From 2-02-FULL-62-17 sp046153355 (GTDB lineage: Bacteria; Pseudomonadota; Gammaproteobacteria; Burkholderiales; SG8-39), in contig JBJXEY010000316.1 of NCBI GenBank assembly GCA_046153355.1, positions 1 to 14,532 of the forward strand: 14,532 bases of DNA, in the 5' to 3' direction. The notes beneath the pieces were generated by a model. That model was not told the origin of the DNA and searched no databases. It saw nothing but the letters and a program-made list of their open reading frames with translations. Made by a program: the position numbers and the translations under genes. Numbering within the stretch: position 1 is the first letter of the stretch; the number at the start of each line of letters is the position of its first letter. Shown piece by piece: positions 5,735 to 12,445 of the stretch.

Positions 5735-7393
5735 TTAACCCGCAGGGATCACTGGCACCAATAGGTGCGAATCGTAACGCCCGCCGGTGTGCAGCACATG
5801 ATGTCCCGCGTTGACCGTTTCTTCATGGTGATTGCGGTAGGCAAATTGCAGGATTTCGTGGCCCTGCACGATTAAGCGCAACTGATCGCCCGCCTCGAAA
5901 GCGGTGCCCGAGGGAAGAATCTCGATTTCCACCGGCACGATTTCGCCTGGTTGCAATTTTTGGATGCGTTGGTGTTTCAACCAGGGTTGCTGCGGCGTGG
6001 ATTTTTTCTCATCCAACTCGCGGTGCGAGACGCGCAGCCAACCCGAGGCCACCATGCCGTTTTCCATGTGATTGAAATCGGCGAGGAACACTTCGTTGCC
6101 ATGGCGGTCAAATTTCTTGATACCGACCTCGAGATCCATGTCGTCGGCGCCCTCGGCACTCACCCAAAGCTTCAACTTCATATTGCCCACCAGCTCGGTG
6201 CGCTCGGTGAAGGTATGCGTGAACTGCGCGCTGTCACGCTCGGTTGAATTTTTGACCACACAGTAACGCACGCTCGATTCTTTCGCGGCACTCGCACCAA
6301 GGCCGAACGTAGAAGCATCGAGGTACAGCGCAGGATACTGCGTGCCGGGAATGGGGTAATCCGTGGCGGTGCGCGTCGTGCCCTCGTAGAAACGCTGGCG
6401 AACCTCAAAGCGCACCCGCGGCAATTCCTCGATGCCGGTGGCCTTGCCTTTGAGGAAATGATCGAAAAAACGTCGTTGGCGTTCCAGGCACTCGCGCGAA
6501 TAATAGGTCTCCCATTCTTTACGGCCATGCACTTCCAGCCACTTTTGCTTGGATGCGATCTGCTTGTAGCCCTCGAAGCCGCCGCGATTGTGCAAGCCTT
6601 GTGTCGACCAGCTCGCGCAGATGTAAGCAGGCACCGTGATGTTCTCTAGCTTCGCGCGTTTGGATTCCCAGAATTCGTCGTAGGTGGGGCGCTTGGCGCG
6701 CTCTTCCAACAGATTCTCGGCCTTGGCGTCAGCGCGCACAAAACCCACGCCGGGCTGCAAGGTGCGCCCGGTGTACATCTTGAAAAAACCGGTATCGGGA
6801 ATGCCGCCGTTGAAGGCCCAATCACGATACGGGTCGTTCAGGCCTTCCCAAGGCATGATGGCCTTCAAGTGCGGCGGATTGGTCGCCGCGCCCAGCCATT
6901 GCGTCATGGCCAGATACGACACGCCATTGGCGCCCACATTGCCATCGGACCAATCCTGACACGCCGCCCATTCCACCGCGTCGTGAAAATCGTCGGCCAT
7001 CTGTGGCGCGAGGTGCGCGAAGGTTTCACCTTCGGATTCGCCCGAGGCGCGATTGTTCACCGCTACCAGCGCGTAACTATTGGGTACCCAGAATACTGGG
7101 TCGGGCGCTTCGAACGCCGCGTACTCGGAAACGCGGATCAAACCGGTGTTGGGTATGCGCTCGTATTCCTCGAAGGCCGGAAAACGATCTTTGATCTTGG
7201 GCGAGATGTAGAAGATGACCGGATACTTCCCCGGCGCCGCCGGGCGAAACACGTTGGCATACAAACCGATGCCATCGCGCATCGGCACGCGCACATCTTT
7301 TTCCAGGAGAATTTTGTAGTCTTTGGGGTGCCCGTAGGCGTTAGCTACTTTGGTTTCGCCAACGGTGAAATATTGTTGCGTGGTGATGGGCAT
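5735..7393 (-). CDS. CocE/NonD-family alpha/beta hydrolase (S15 peptidase-like)
   Basis: A 552-residue hydrolase of the CocE/NonD (X-Pro dipeptidyl-peptidase S15) family, which cleaves ester or amide bonds. The N-terminal part shows VPMRDGIGLYANVFRP (36-51) and the nucleophile elbow GANGVSYLA with S159. H289 in WLEVHG is a candidate catalytic His. The C-terminal jelly-roll domain (about 325-552) is recognised from YPALYLD, LVGNMKLKLWVSAEG and AGDQLRLIVQGHE. Where cocaine esterase and relatives have a catalytic Asp, the region reads SWSTQGLH (261-268) without an obvious Asp; some subfamilies vary here. There is no signal peptide, so it is probably cytoplasmic. AAGGAG (7401-7406 on the plus strand as CTCCTT) lies seven bases upstream and fixes the start. 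It follows the SRPBCC gene by 64 bp, probably in one transcript. The substrate is unknown. Confidence 0.88.
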   Translation of the reverse strand: MPITTQQYFTVGETKVANAYGHPKDYKILLEKDVRVPMRDGIGLYANVFRPAAPGKYPVIFYISPKIKDRFPAFEEYERIPNTGLIRVSEYAAFEAPDPVFWVPNSYALVAVNNRASGESEGETFAHLAPQMADDFHDAVEWAACQDWSDGNVGANGVSYLAMTQWLGAATNPPHLKAIMPWEGLNDPYRDWAFNGGIPDTGFFKMYTGRTLQPGVGFVRADAKAENLLEERAKRPTYDEFWESKRAKLENITVPAYICASWSTQGLHNRGGFEGYKQIASKQKWLEVHGRKEWETYYSRECLERQRRFFDHFLKGKATGIEELPRVRFEVRQRFYEGTTRTATDYPIPGTQYPALYLDASTFGLGASAAKESSVRYCVVKNSTERDSAQFTHTFTERTELVGNMKLKLWVSAEGADDMDLEVGIKKFDRHGNEVFLADFNHMENGMVASGWLRVSHRELDEKKSTPQQPWLKHQRIQKLQPGEIVPVEIEILPSGTAFEAGDQLRLIVQGHEILQFAYRNHHEETVNAGHHVLHTGGRYDSHLLVPVIPAG

Positions 7394-7457
7394 GCTTAGA
7401 CTCCTTCGATTCGACTGGCGCGATTCTACGACTCGGCGTCGAATTTCAGGGCATCGC

Positions 7458-7931
7458 TCAGGGCATCGGTTTTACCCGCAGCGAAGCCTCCATCTGGTCG
7501 AATAAGACGTTGGTGCGTTTTTCGCGCCTACCAGTGTCGTCGGCGCCGCTGAGTATCAGTGCCTCTTCTCGATATTTGAGGCGTGTACCCGCGCCGGCTG
7601 CTTCGAACAACATGGTCGCCAGCGATATCGACATTTTCTGCGTCTCGTTGTACATGTCGTAGGTATAGATAATTCGTTCCTCGGGCACGATGTCGAGAAA
7701 ACGGGCGTCATAAGTGGAGGTTTTTCCATCGAGAAATACACCCACCAGCCGCTCACGCCCGCCGACGCGAAAATCGAATTCGCGAATGCGCTCTTTCCAC
7801 TGCCCACGCGGGCCCACGAACCAGCGCCGCTTCACCGATGGGTTGGACCACGCCATGAACACCTGTGAGGGCGATGCATAAAGCGTGCGTTCAATAGTGA
7901 AGCTGATATGTTGGACGGATTGTCCAGGCAT
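7458..7931 (-). CDS. SRPBCC domain protein, AHSA1/activator of Hsp90 ATPase-like
   Basis: A 157-residue single-domain protein of the START/SRPBCC fold. The N-terminal strand and helix read FTIERTLYASPSQVFMAWSN (11-30), followed by RRWFVGP, then FDFRVGG near 52-58 and DIVPEERIIYTYDM at 79-92. This is the standard AHSA1-like layout, in which a helix-grip fold makes a hydrophobic ligand cavity. Bacterial members have varied and mostly unproven roles, from ligand binding to polyketide-like or aromatic conversions. No catalytic residues can be assigned. GAGGAAATCCA before the ATG is a good ribosome site. It lies upstream of the CocE/NonD hydrolase gene on the same strand and may share its promoter. 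The final 12 bases, including the stop, are duplicated in tandem just downstream (7446-7469). Confidence 0.85.
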   Translation of the reverse strand: MPGQSVQHISFTIERTLYASPSQVFMAWSNPSVKRRWFVGPRGQWKERIREFDFRVGGRERLVGVFLDGKTSTYDARFLDIVPEERIIYTYDMYNETQKMSISLATMLFEAAGAGTRLKYREEALILSGADDTGRREKRTNVLFDQMEASLRVKPMP

Positions 7932-8244
7932 TGGATTTCCTCGCGATGATTGGCGAAGCCATGGGCGAACCGCCTTGGCATGGCCTATTTTTTCTCAATT
8001 ATATGTCTATCGTATGAAGGGATGGATTAATGATGCGGAATTGCTAGCGAGGAAACCGCGTCAAATTGACGAATGCAATTTTGGTTTTGATATGTCAAAT
8101 GCATAATCTCATCGGTGGCCGCAAATGCGGCGCCTCGCTTGGTTGTGAACGCGAGGATTGGACCGTTAATCTATCTACGTACGCAGCGCGCCCAACGAGT
8201 GAGCGTTACACTTTGACTGACTATTCGGATGCTGGAGGGACGGG
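7932..8244. promoter_or_regulatory. Non-coding divergent promoter region
   Basis: A 313-bp gap, more AT-rich than its flanks, lies between the SRPBCC gene (minus) and the second Bug receptor (plus). On the minus strand a perfect TATAAT (8003 down to 7998) lies about 67 bp upstream of the SRPBCC ATG, with a poor -35. On the plus strand TTGACG (8066-8071) and TGATAT (8088-8093), spaced 16 bp, form a plausible sigma70 promoter. The latter overlaps a near-perfect palindrome, TTTGATATGTCAAA (8086-8099), which is bracketed by ATGCA (8073-8077) and TGCAT (8100-8104). Short open frames here look like chance. A ribosome site, GGAGGG (8234-8239), serves the Bug gene. Confidence 0.45.
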
Positions 8245-9219
8245 ATGAGATTTTTAGCTCGGAGCTTTCGACTTTTCATCGCGCTATCGGCGCTGTGGCC
8301 GGCCGCGCAGGCAATGTCTCAGACCTGGCCGGTAAAGCCAATCCGCGTGATCGTGTCTTCGCCGCCGGGTGGTGTGGATACCTCAGCGCGCTTGATCACC
8401 GCCAAAATGACCGAGACACTCGGTCAGCCTTTTGTCATCGAGAACCGCGCCGGCGCTAATGGATTCATCGGCACCGAAGCAGTGGCGCGCGCCGCGCCTG
8501 ATGGCTACACCTTGCTCTTTACCGCATCGAGCACCATGGTGAATGGCCCGGCGTTGGCAAAGTCCGTGCCCTTTGACCCGATCAAGGATTTTGCGCCGGT
8601 GACACTCGCCTACGCGGGCATGGCCACTATCGCGGTCAATAGCAACCTGCCGATCAATACGCTGCGCGAACTGATCGACTATGCGAAAAAGTTTCCCGGC
8701 AAACTCACCTATGGCAGTTCCGGTATCGGCTCCATCTTTCATCTCACCGGCGAACACTTCAAACAAGCGGCGGGCGTGGATATGTTGCACGTGCCCTACA
8801 AAGGCAGTACCCCGGCGTGGACTGATCTCGCGGCGGGTCGCATCGATGTAGGCTTTCCCAGTGTCGATCTGGTTCGACCGGCGCTGGCCGCCGGCAAGGT
8901 ACGCATCATTGCCGTGGTCGAAGCCAAGCGCCATCCGCATGCGCCCGGCGCGCCGGCGGTGGCGGAACTGGTGCCCGGATTCGAGAAACCGCCCTCGTGG
9001 ATCGGTATGTTTGCCACCGCCGGATTGCCTGCGGATGCGCATGTGCGATTGGTGAATACCGCCATCGCCGCGATCCATTCCCCCGAGATCCGCTCGCGGC
9101 TGGAAGACGGCGGTTACGTGGTGATAGGCAATCGGCCGGAAGAGGTGACCGCGATCATGAAAAGGGATCTTGAACGCGCGGCAAAGCTTATAAAATCGAT
9201 TGGCATACTGCCTGAATAA
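8245..9219 (+). CDS. Bug/TctC-family periplasmic solute-binding receptor (2)
   Basis: A 324-residue TTT-type periplasmic receptor. The signal peptide is residues 1 to about 23-25 (arginine-rich start, hydrophobic core, AQAMS). The mature part opens QTWPVKPIRVIV, then SPPGGVDTSAR with ligand-loop D45, ENRAGANGFIG (66-76) and AAPDGYTLLF. Later come YGSSGIGSIFHLTGE and LHVPYKGSTPAW, the second ligand-loop and interface motifs of the family. The third receptor in this window is visibly similar through these stretches and ends in a comparable IK-x-x-GI-x-PE tail, so the two look like paralogues. It has its own promoter region and GGAGGG ribosome site. No TctA/TctB genes are near. The ligand is unknown; these receptors commonly bind carboxylates or amino-acid-like compounds. 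Confidence 0.93.
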   Translation: MRFLARSFRLFIALSALWPAAQAMSQTWPVKPIRVIVSSPPGGVDTSARLITAKMTETLGQPFVIENRAGANGFIGTEAVARAAPDGYTLLFTASSTMVNGPALAKSVPFDPIKDFAPVTLAYAGMATIAVNSNLPINTLRELIDYAKKFPGKLTYGSSGIGSIFHLTGEHFKQAAGVDMLHVPYKGSTPAWTDLAAGRIDVGFPSVDLVRPALAAGKVRIIAVVEAKRHPHAPGAPAVAELVPGFEKPPSWIGMFATAGLPADAHVRLVNTAIAAIHSPEIRSRLEDGGYVVIGNRPEEVTAIMKRDLERAAKLIKSIGILPE

Positions 9220-9228
9220 GTGGCCTTC

Positions 9229-9465
9229 CTACGCCAGCTCGAACACCTCCAACGGAACAGTCTTCACGGGCCGGCCCGCGCCATGGACCAACTGGCGGAT
9301 ACGCTCGGTAGTCTCCCGCGAGATCGAAGGCTCGGCGCAGCGCGCGCAGACCTGCGCCGGAATGTGCTCGACCAGCACGCGCCGGCCGTCTACATCGAGC
9401 ACCTCGCTGATAAATTTCTCTGTGGCGGATTCGCCACCGCACGCATGGCATTTAAATGCTGGCAT
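9229..9465 (-). CDS. YgiT-type zinc finger protein, probable antitoxin of DUF4258 pair
   Basis: A 78-residue protein with two CxxC pairs, C6/C9 (KCHACGG) and C40/C43 (QVCARCAEP), spaced as in the zinc-binding N-terminal domain of MqsA/YgiT antitoxins. The segment between ends in VLVEHIPAQVC, typical of this short family. The C-terminal helix-turn-helix of full MqsA is absent, so it may bind its partner without the usual DNA-binding part. Its ribosome site GGAGG is made by the last codons of the upstream DUF4258 gene, and only two bases separate that stop from this ATG, so translation is coupled. Antitoxin function is inferred from family pairing, not shown here. Confidence 0.82.
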   Translation of the reverse strand: MPAFKCHACGGESATEKFISEVLDVDGRRVLVEHIPAQVCARCAEPSISRETTERIRQLVHGAGRPVKTVPLEVFELA

Positions 9466-9467
9466 GA

Positions 9468-9776
9468 TTACCTCCGATTTCGATTATTTTCCCATTCCTC
9501 AGGGTCTGGTTCGTACAGGGTAATGATCTTCGTAAAATCGGCATCTGCTAACGATACCTGAAGATGTAGCGCACGCCCAGCCGTGGTGAAACCCAGGATC
9601 AATATACTCGGCGAATATTTGTCTTCTGGATACTCCTCAATAATTTGCGCTTGTACACCCGCGGCTCGAATTTCTACCTCGCTAATATTGCGTTCAACCG
9701 CGCGTTGAAATGCGTGTTGGCTGAAGTCAAACTGGCCATTGGTCAATTGTTGTCGGATTTGAGCGAGAGTTTTCAT
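9468..9776 (-). CDS. DUF4258 domain protein, probable toxin of a YgiT-linked module
   Basis: A 102-residue DUF4258 protein. The family signature is clear: FSQHAFQRAVERNIS with H21, R25 and R29, then IIEEYPEDKYSPSILILGFT (45-64), GRALHLQVS with H71, and the ending KIITLYEPDPEEW (83-95). DUF4258 proteins are small, have a RelE/BrnT-like look and are often encoded just before a YgiT-type zinc finger protein, as here; a ribonuclease-like toxin role is a reasonable inference. The ribosome site is weak (GACGGCGAATA before ATG). The pair is inserted, on the opposite strand, between two paralogous Bug receptors, and it looks less GC-rich by eye than they do, hinting at transfer. Confidence 0.82.
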   Translation of the reverse strand: MKTLAQIRQQLTNGQFDFSQHAFQRAVERNISEVEIRAAGVQAQIIEEYPEDKYSPSILILGFTTAGRALHLQVSLADADFTKIITLYEPDPEEWENNRNRR

Positions 9777-9960
9777 TATTCGCCGTCAACCAAATTTTTG
9801 CGCTTTTAGGTTGCAGTTCACAATGCACAATGCTTTAGTCGTGAACCGTTGTTTCTATAACGCTCGGCCCTCGATGTTGGTTGACAATCAAGCTACGATC
9901 TGACTTGGCTTTGCTGCACAATTACCCCGCAGCATGAAACTTAGACTTGAGGTGATGATC
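9777..9960. promoter_or_regulatory. Divergent intergenic region, toxin module / Bug receptor 3
   Basis: This 184-bp gap holds a consensus TTGACA at 9881-9886 on the plus strand, but no convincing -10 at 16-18 bp. A direct repeat (CACAATG twice) lies at 9819-9832, upstream of the toxin start, and could be an autoregulation site. The strong ribosome site GAGGTGA (9949-9955) decides the Bug start at 9961 rather than the ATG at 9934, which has none. Confidence 0.35.
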
Positions 9961-10938
9961 ATGAAATGCATTGGAAAATTTTTGGGCGGCGCGATCGGCG
10001 CGGCCATCCTCGCGGCATCGAGCGCGGCATTTGCGCAAACCTGGCCCGCCAAACCCGTCCGCATGATCGTGCCCTTTCCCCCCGGTGCGACACTGGACAC
10101 CATGACTCGATTGGTATCGCAAAAGGTCACCGAATCCACCGGCCAACCGGTGGTGGTGGAAAACCGTGCCGGGGCCAATGGCATGATCGGTTCGGAGTTC
10201 GTGTCGAAATCTGCCCCGGATGGCTATACGATTCTTGCCACCACTACCAGCACGCACATTAGCGCGCCTTATCTGGTGAAGAAACTTCCCTACGACCCGC
10301 GTAAAGACGTGACGCCGATCACCGCCGCGGTGGATGCGGTCACGGTCCTGGCGGTGAACCCGGCGATGCCGGTGAATTCGGTGCGCGAGTTAGTCGACTA
10401 TCTCAAAAAATACCCCGGCAAGGTGAGCTATGGCTCGGCCGGCATTGGCAATGCGTTTCACCTGGTAGGAGAAATTTTCCAATCCTCGCAAGGCGTAAGC
10501 CTGCTGCACGTGCCCTACAAGGGCATCATTCAAGCGGTGCAAGAGACCGCCAGCGGACAGGTCGACATGGTGTTCAGCTCGGTGAATAACGTGCTGCCCT
10601 TGATGCGCGGCGGCAAGCTGCGCGTGTTATCGACCATCAATCCGCAGCGCTGGTCGCAGTTGCCCGATATTCCCTCTGCCCCTGAAACACTGCCGGGTTT
10701 TGTCCGCCCCGATTCTTGGTTTGGATTTCTCGGGCCGGCGAACATGTCCGGGCCGTTGCTCGATCGCGTCAACGCCGAACTGGTAAAAGGCCTTAAATCC
10801 CCTGATCTCACGCCAAAGTTCGACGCCATGGGCCTGGTGGTCATCGCCAACTCCGCGGCCGATTTTCAGAAAATGTATACAGCCGGTTTCGATGTCTACG
10901 GCAAGATCATCAAAGCGGCAGGCATTCAGCCCGAGTAA
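9961..10938 (+). CDS. Bug/TctC-family periplasmic solute-binding receptor (3)
   Basis: A 325-residue TTT-type receptor counted from the ATG at 9961. That start gives a clean signal peptide (lysines, then GGAIGAAILAASSAAFA, cut before QTWPAKP at residue 26) and sits five bases after GAGGTGA; in-frame ATGs at 9934 and 9955 are less likely. Hallmarks are PFPPGATLDTMTR with ligand-loop D46, VVVENRAGANGMIG (65-77), SAPDGYT, YGSAGIGNAFHLVGE and LLHVPYKG. It resembles receptor 2 closely in these stretches and ends IKAAGIQPE. The two flank the DUF4258/YgiT pair, so an ancestral tandem pair may have been split by the module, or the module arrived with one copy. The ligand is unknown. Confidence 0.93.
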   Translation: MKCIGKFLGGAIGAAILAASSAAFAQTWPAKPVRMIVPFPPGATLDTMTRLVSQKVTESTGQPVVVENRAGANGMIGSEFVSKSAPDGYTILATTTSTHISAPYLVKKLPYDPRKDVTPITAAVDAVTVLAVNPAMPVNSVRELVDYLKKYPGKVSYGSAGIGNAFHLVGEIFQSSQGVSLLHVPYKGIIQAVQETASGQVDMVFSSVNNVLPLMRGGKLRVLSTINPQRWSQLPDIPSAPETLPGFVRPDSWFGFLGPANMSGPLLDRVNAELVKGLKSPDLTPKFDAMGLVVIANSAADFQKMYTAGFDVYGKIIKAAGIQPE

Positions 10939-10955
10939 ATCCGACATGGCTCGGC

Positions 10956-10978
10956 AATCTAAGGCCGGGACCTAGATT
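10956..10978. terminator. Weak hairpin in convergent gap between two Bug genes
   Basis: AATCTA-A-GG and CCTAGATT form an 8-bp stem with one bulged base and a 6-nt loop, 18 bases after the stop of receptor 3 and 7 bases before the stop of the opposing receptor 4. There is no T-run. The convergent location makes a terminator plausible. Confidence 0.35.
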
Positions 10979-10984
10979 GATCAA

Positions 10985-11938
10985 CTACTCCACCGCCTTG
11001 AACCCCGAGGCGCGGATTATCTTGCCCCAGCGATCATAGTCATTGCGCACGATCTCCGCGAATTGCGCCGGCGTGGTGAGGTGAATATCCAAGGATAGGT
11101 TTTGCATGCGCTCACGCACCGCGGGTGTTTGTTGCGCCTGCATCACCAGGCGTCCGATGCGCTCGATCATTGCCTGAGGGACGCCGGCGGGCGCGAATAG
11201 CGCGTACCAACCGGCGGTTTCGATGTTGTAGCCCTGTTCGCGGAAGGTCGGCACGTCCGGTGCGACGCTGGAACGCTGCGCGCTCGAGTGCGCCAACACC
11301 CGCAATTTGCCGGCTCGCGCCTGCGTAGTGAAATCGCCGAGTGTGGTGAACACCGAAGCCGATTGCCCACCGATCAGATCGACAATCGCGGGTACCGATC
11401 CCTTGTAGGGCACGTTGGTCCATTCGATGCCCGCGACTTGTGATAAGAGAATCCCGGTGAAATGCGGGATGTTGCCGTTGCCAGGCGTGCCGAAATTGGC
11501 TTGTTTGGGATTGGCTCTGGCCCATGCGACGAATTCCTGCAAGGTCTTCGCCGGCGTTAGCGGCCCGACCGCCATACCCACGCTATAGGCGCCGACCATC
11601 GACACGGGGATGAAATCCTTTAGAGGGTCGTAGGGAATATGTTTCTGCGTATGCGGATAAATACAGAAATTCGCGATTGGAGAGAAGAGCAGGGTATTGC
11701 CATCGGCGGCCGCGGACTTAACCATGTCAATGGCGATGCGCCCTTCGGCGCCAGCGCGGTTATCGCTAATGAAGGGCTGATTTAAACCTTCACGCAGCGC
11801 ATCGGCCACCACGCGGCTCATGGCATCCAGGGCGCCGCCCGCGGCGAAGCCGACCACCACGCGACCGGTGGTTTGCGCCTGCGCGCAACTCATTGCCACG
11901 GCCAACAGCAACGCAAGGCTTACGCGAATTGTATGCAT
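10985..11938 (-). CDS. Bug/TctC-family periplasmic solute-binding receptor (4)
   Basis: A 317-residue TTT-type receptor. The ATG at 11938 is chosen over the in-frame GTG at 11950: GGAGG (plus strand CCTCC 11944-11948) is five bases upstream and the resulting MHTIRVSLALLLAVAMSCAQ is a textbook signal peptide cut at AQA|QTT. The usual WP-KP-R stretch before the first strand is missing; the mature chain goes straight to QTTGRVVVGFAAGGALD, with ligand-loop D38. Other motifs are SDNRAGAEGRIAID (58-71), AAADGNTLLF in place of the usual AAPDGYTLLF, NVPYKGSVPAIVDLIGG, APDVPTFREQG and FAPAGVP. It is clearly a different subgroup from receptors 2 and 3. It is transcribed convergently with receptor 3 and divergently from a toxin-antitoxin pair. 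Confidence 0.92.
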   Translation of the reverse strand: MHTIRVSLALLLAVAMSCAQAQTTGRVVVGFAAGGALDAMSRVVADALREGLNQPFISDNRAGAEGRIAIDMVKSAAADGNTLLFSPIANFCIYPHTQKHIPYDPLKDFIPVSMVGAYSVGMAVGPLTPAKTLQEFVAWARANPKQANFGTPGNGNIPHFTGILLSQVAGIEWTNVPYKGSVPAIVDLIGGQSASVFTTLGDFTTQARAGKLRVLAHSSAQRSSVAPDVPTFREQGYNIETAGWYALFAPAGVPQAMIERIGRLVMQAQQTPAVRERMQNLSLDIHLTTPAQFAEIVRNDYDRWGKIIRASGFKAVE

Positions 11939-12063
11939 TTCATCCTCCACAAAATATTGTCAGGTAAGTTTGCTTTCGCTGGCGTTAACATGCATATGCG
12001 TAGGTTAATTATTCATGAGCGTCCGAACAAGGAATAATTCGGGTCAGTGATTGAAACTAACAT

Positions 12064-12091
12064 CTTGTCAAGCTGTGCACTATAAATTACA
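12064..12091 (+). promoter_or_regulatory. Candidate -10 box and small operator before HigB-like toxin
   Basis: TATAAAT (12081-12087) lies only four bases before the toxin ATG, and no ribosome site is visible, so the message could be leaderless if this box is used. A short palindrome CTTG-T-CAAG (12064-12072) just upstream could be an antitoxin binding site. No good -35 is spaced correctly. This is weak evidence. Confidence 0.3.
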
Positions 12092-12445
12092 ATGAATCCA
12101 TTGGAAATCCGCTATTACCGAACAGGCGACGCCACGCAACCGTTCACCGATTGGTTAGAGGATTTGCGCGACAAACAGGCACGAGCAAAGATCCAAGCGC
12201 GGCTCGCCCGCGTCGAGGTTGGCAACTTGGGCGATTTTAGTTCGGTGGGCGATGGCGTGATGGAACTGCGAGTTGATTGGGGGCCGGGCTATCGAGTGTA
12301 TTTCGCTCGGATGGGTCAGGTTATCGTGCTCCTCTTATGCGGGGGCGACAAAGGAACGCAGCAAAAGGATATTGAACGTGCGAAAACCTACCTCGAAGAC
12401 CATAAAGCCCGCTCGAAAAAAAGCGCCCCAAAGGGTCGCGCCTAG
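12092..12445 (+). CDS. RelE/ParE-superfamily toxin, HigB-like (Gp49/DUF891 type)
   Basis: A 117-residue toxin of the phage-derived Gp49-like/addiction-module killer family in the RelE/ParE superfamily. The pattern is standard: Y-Y-R-T start, FTDWLEDLRDKQARAKI (18-34), RLARVEVGNLGD (37-48), VMELRVDWGPGYRVYF (56-71), LLLCGGDKGTQQKDIERAK (80-98). Such proteins are ribosome-associated mRNA endonucleases in characterised relatives. The GYRVYF strand and GGDKxTQ-xDI motif are the family's usual conserved core. A basic tail (KARSKKSAPKGRA) overlaps the antitoxin start, so the two genes overlap by 68 bp in different frames. The toxin-first order is normal for this family. Activity is inferred; all core residues look intact. 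Confidence 0.9.
   Translation: MNPLEIRYYRTGDATQPFTDWLEDLRDKQARAKIQARLARVEVGNLGDFSSVGDGVMELRVDWGPGYRVYFARMGQVIVLLLCGGDKGTQQKDIERAKTYLEDHKARSKKSAPKGRA

Noticed and set aside
6869..7399. 176-codon plus-strand frame opposite the CocE hydrolase
   Set aside because: It is a shadow of the hydrolase N-terminal coding region; the amino-acid make-up is unlike a real protein.
7885..8248. Two short plus-strand frames in the 313-bp gap before Bug receptor 2
   Set aside because: No domain resemblance or good ribosome sites, and they overlap promoter-like sequences and the start of neighbouring genes.
9200..9561. Plus-strand frames overlapping the YgiT/DUF4258 pair
   Set aside because: They are antisense to two genes with strong family signatures and have no recognisable content.
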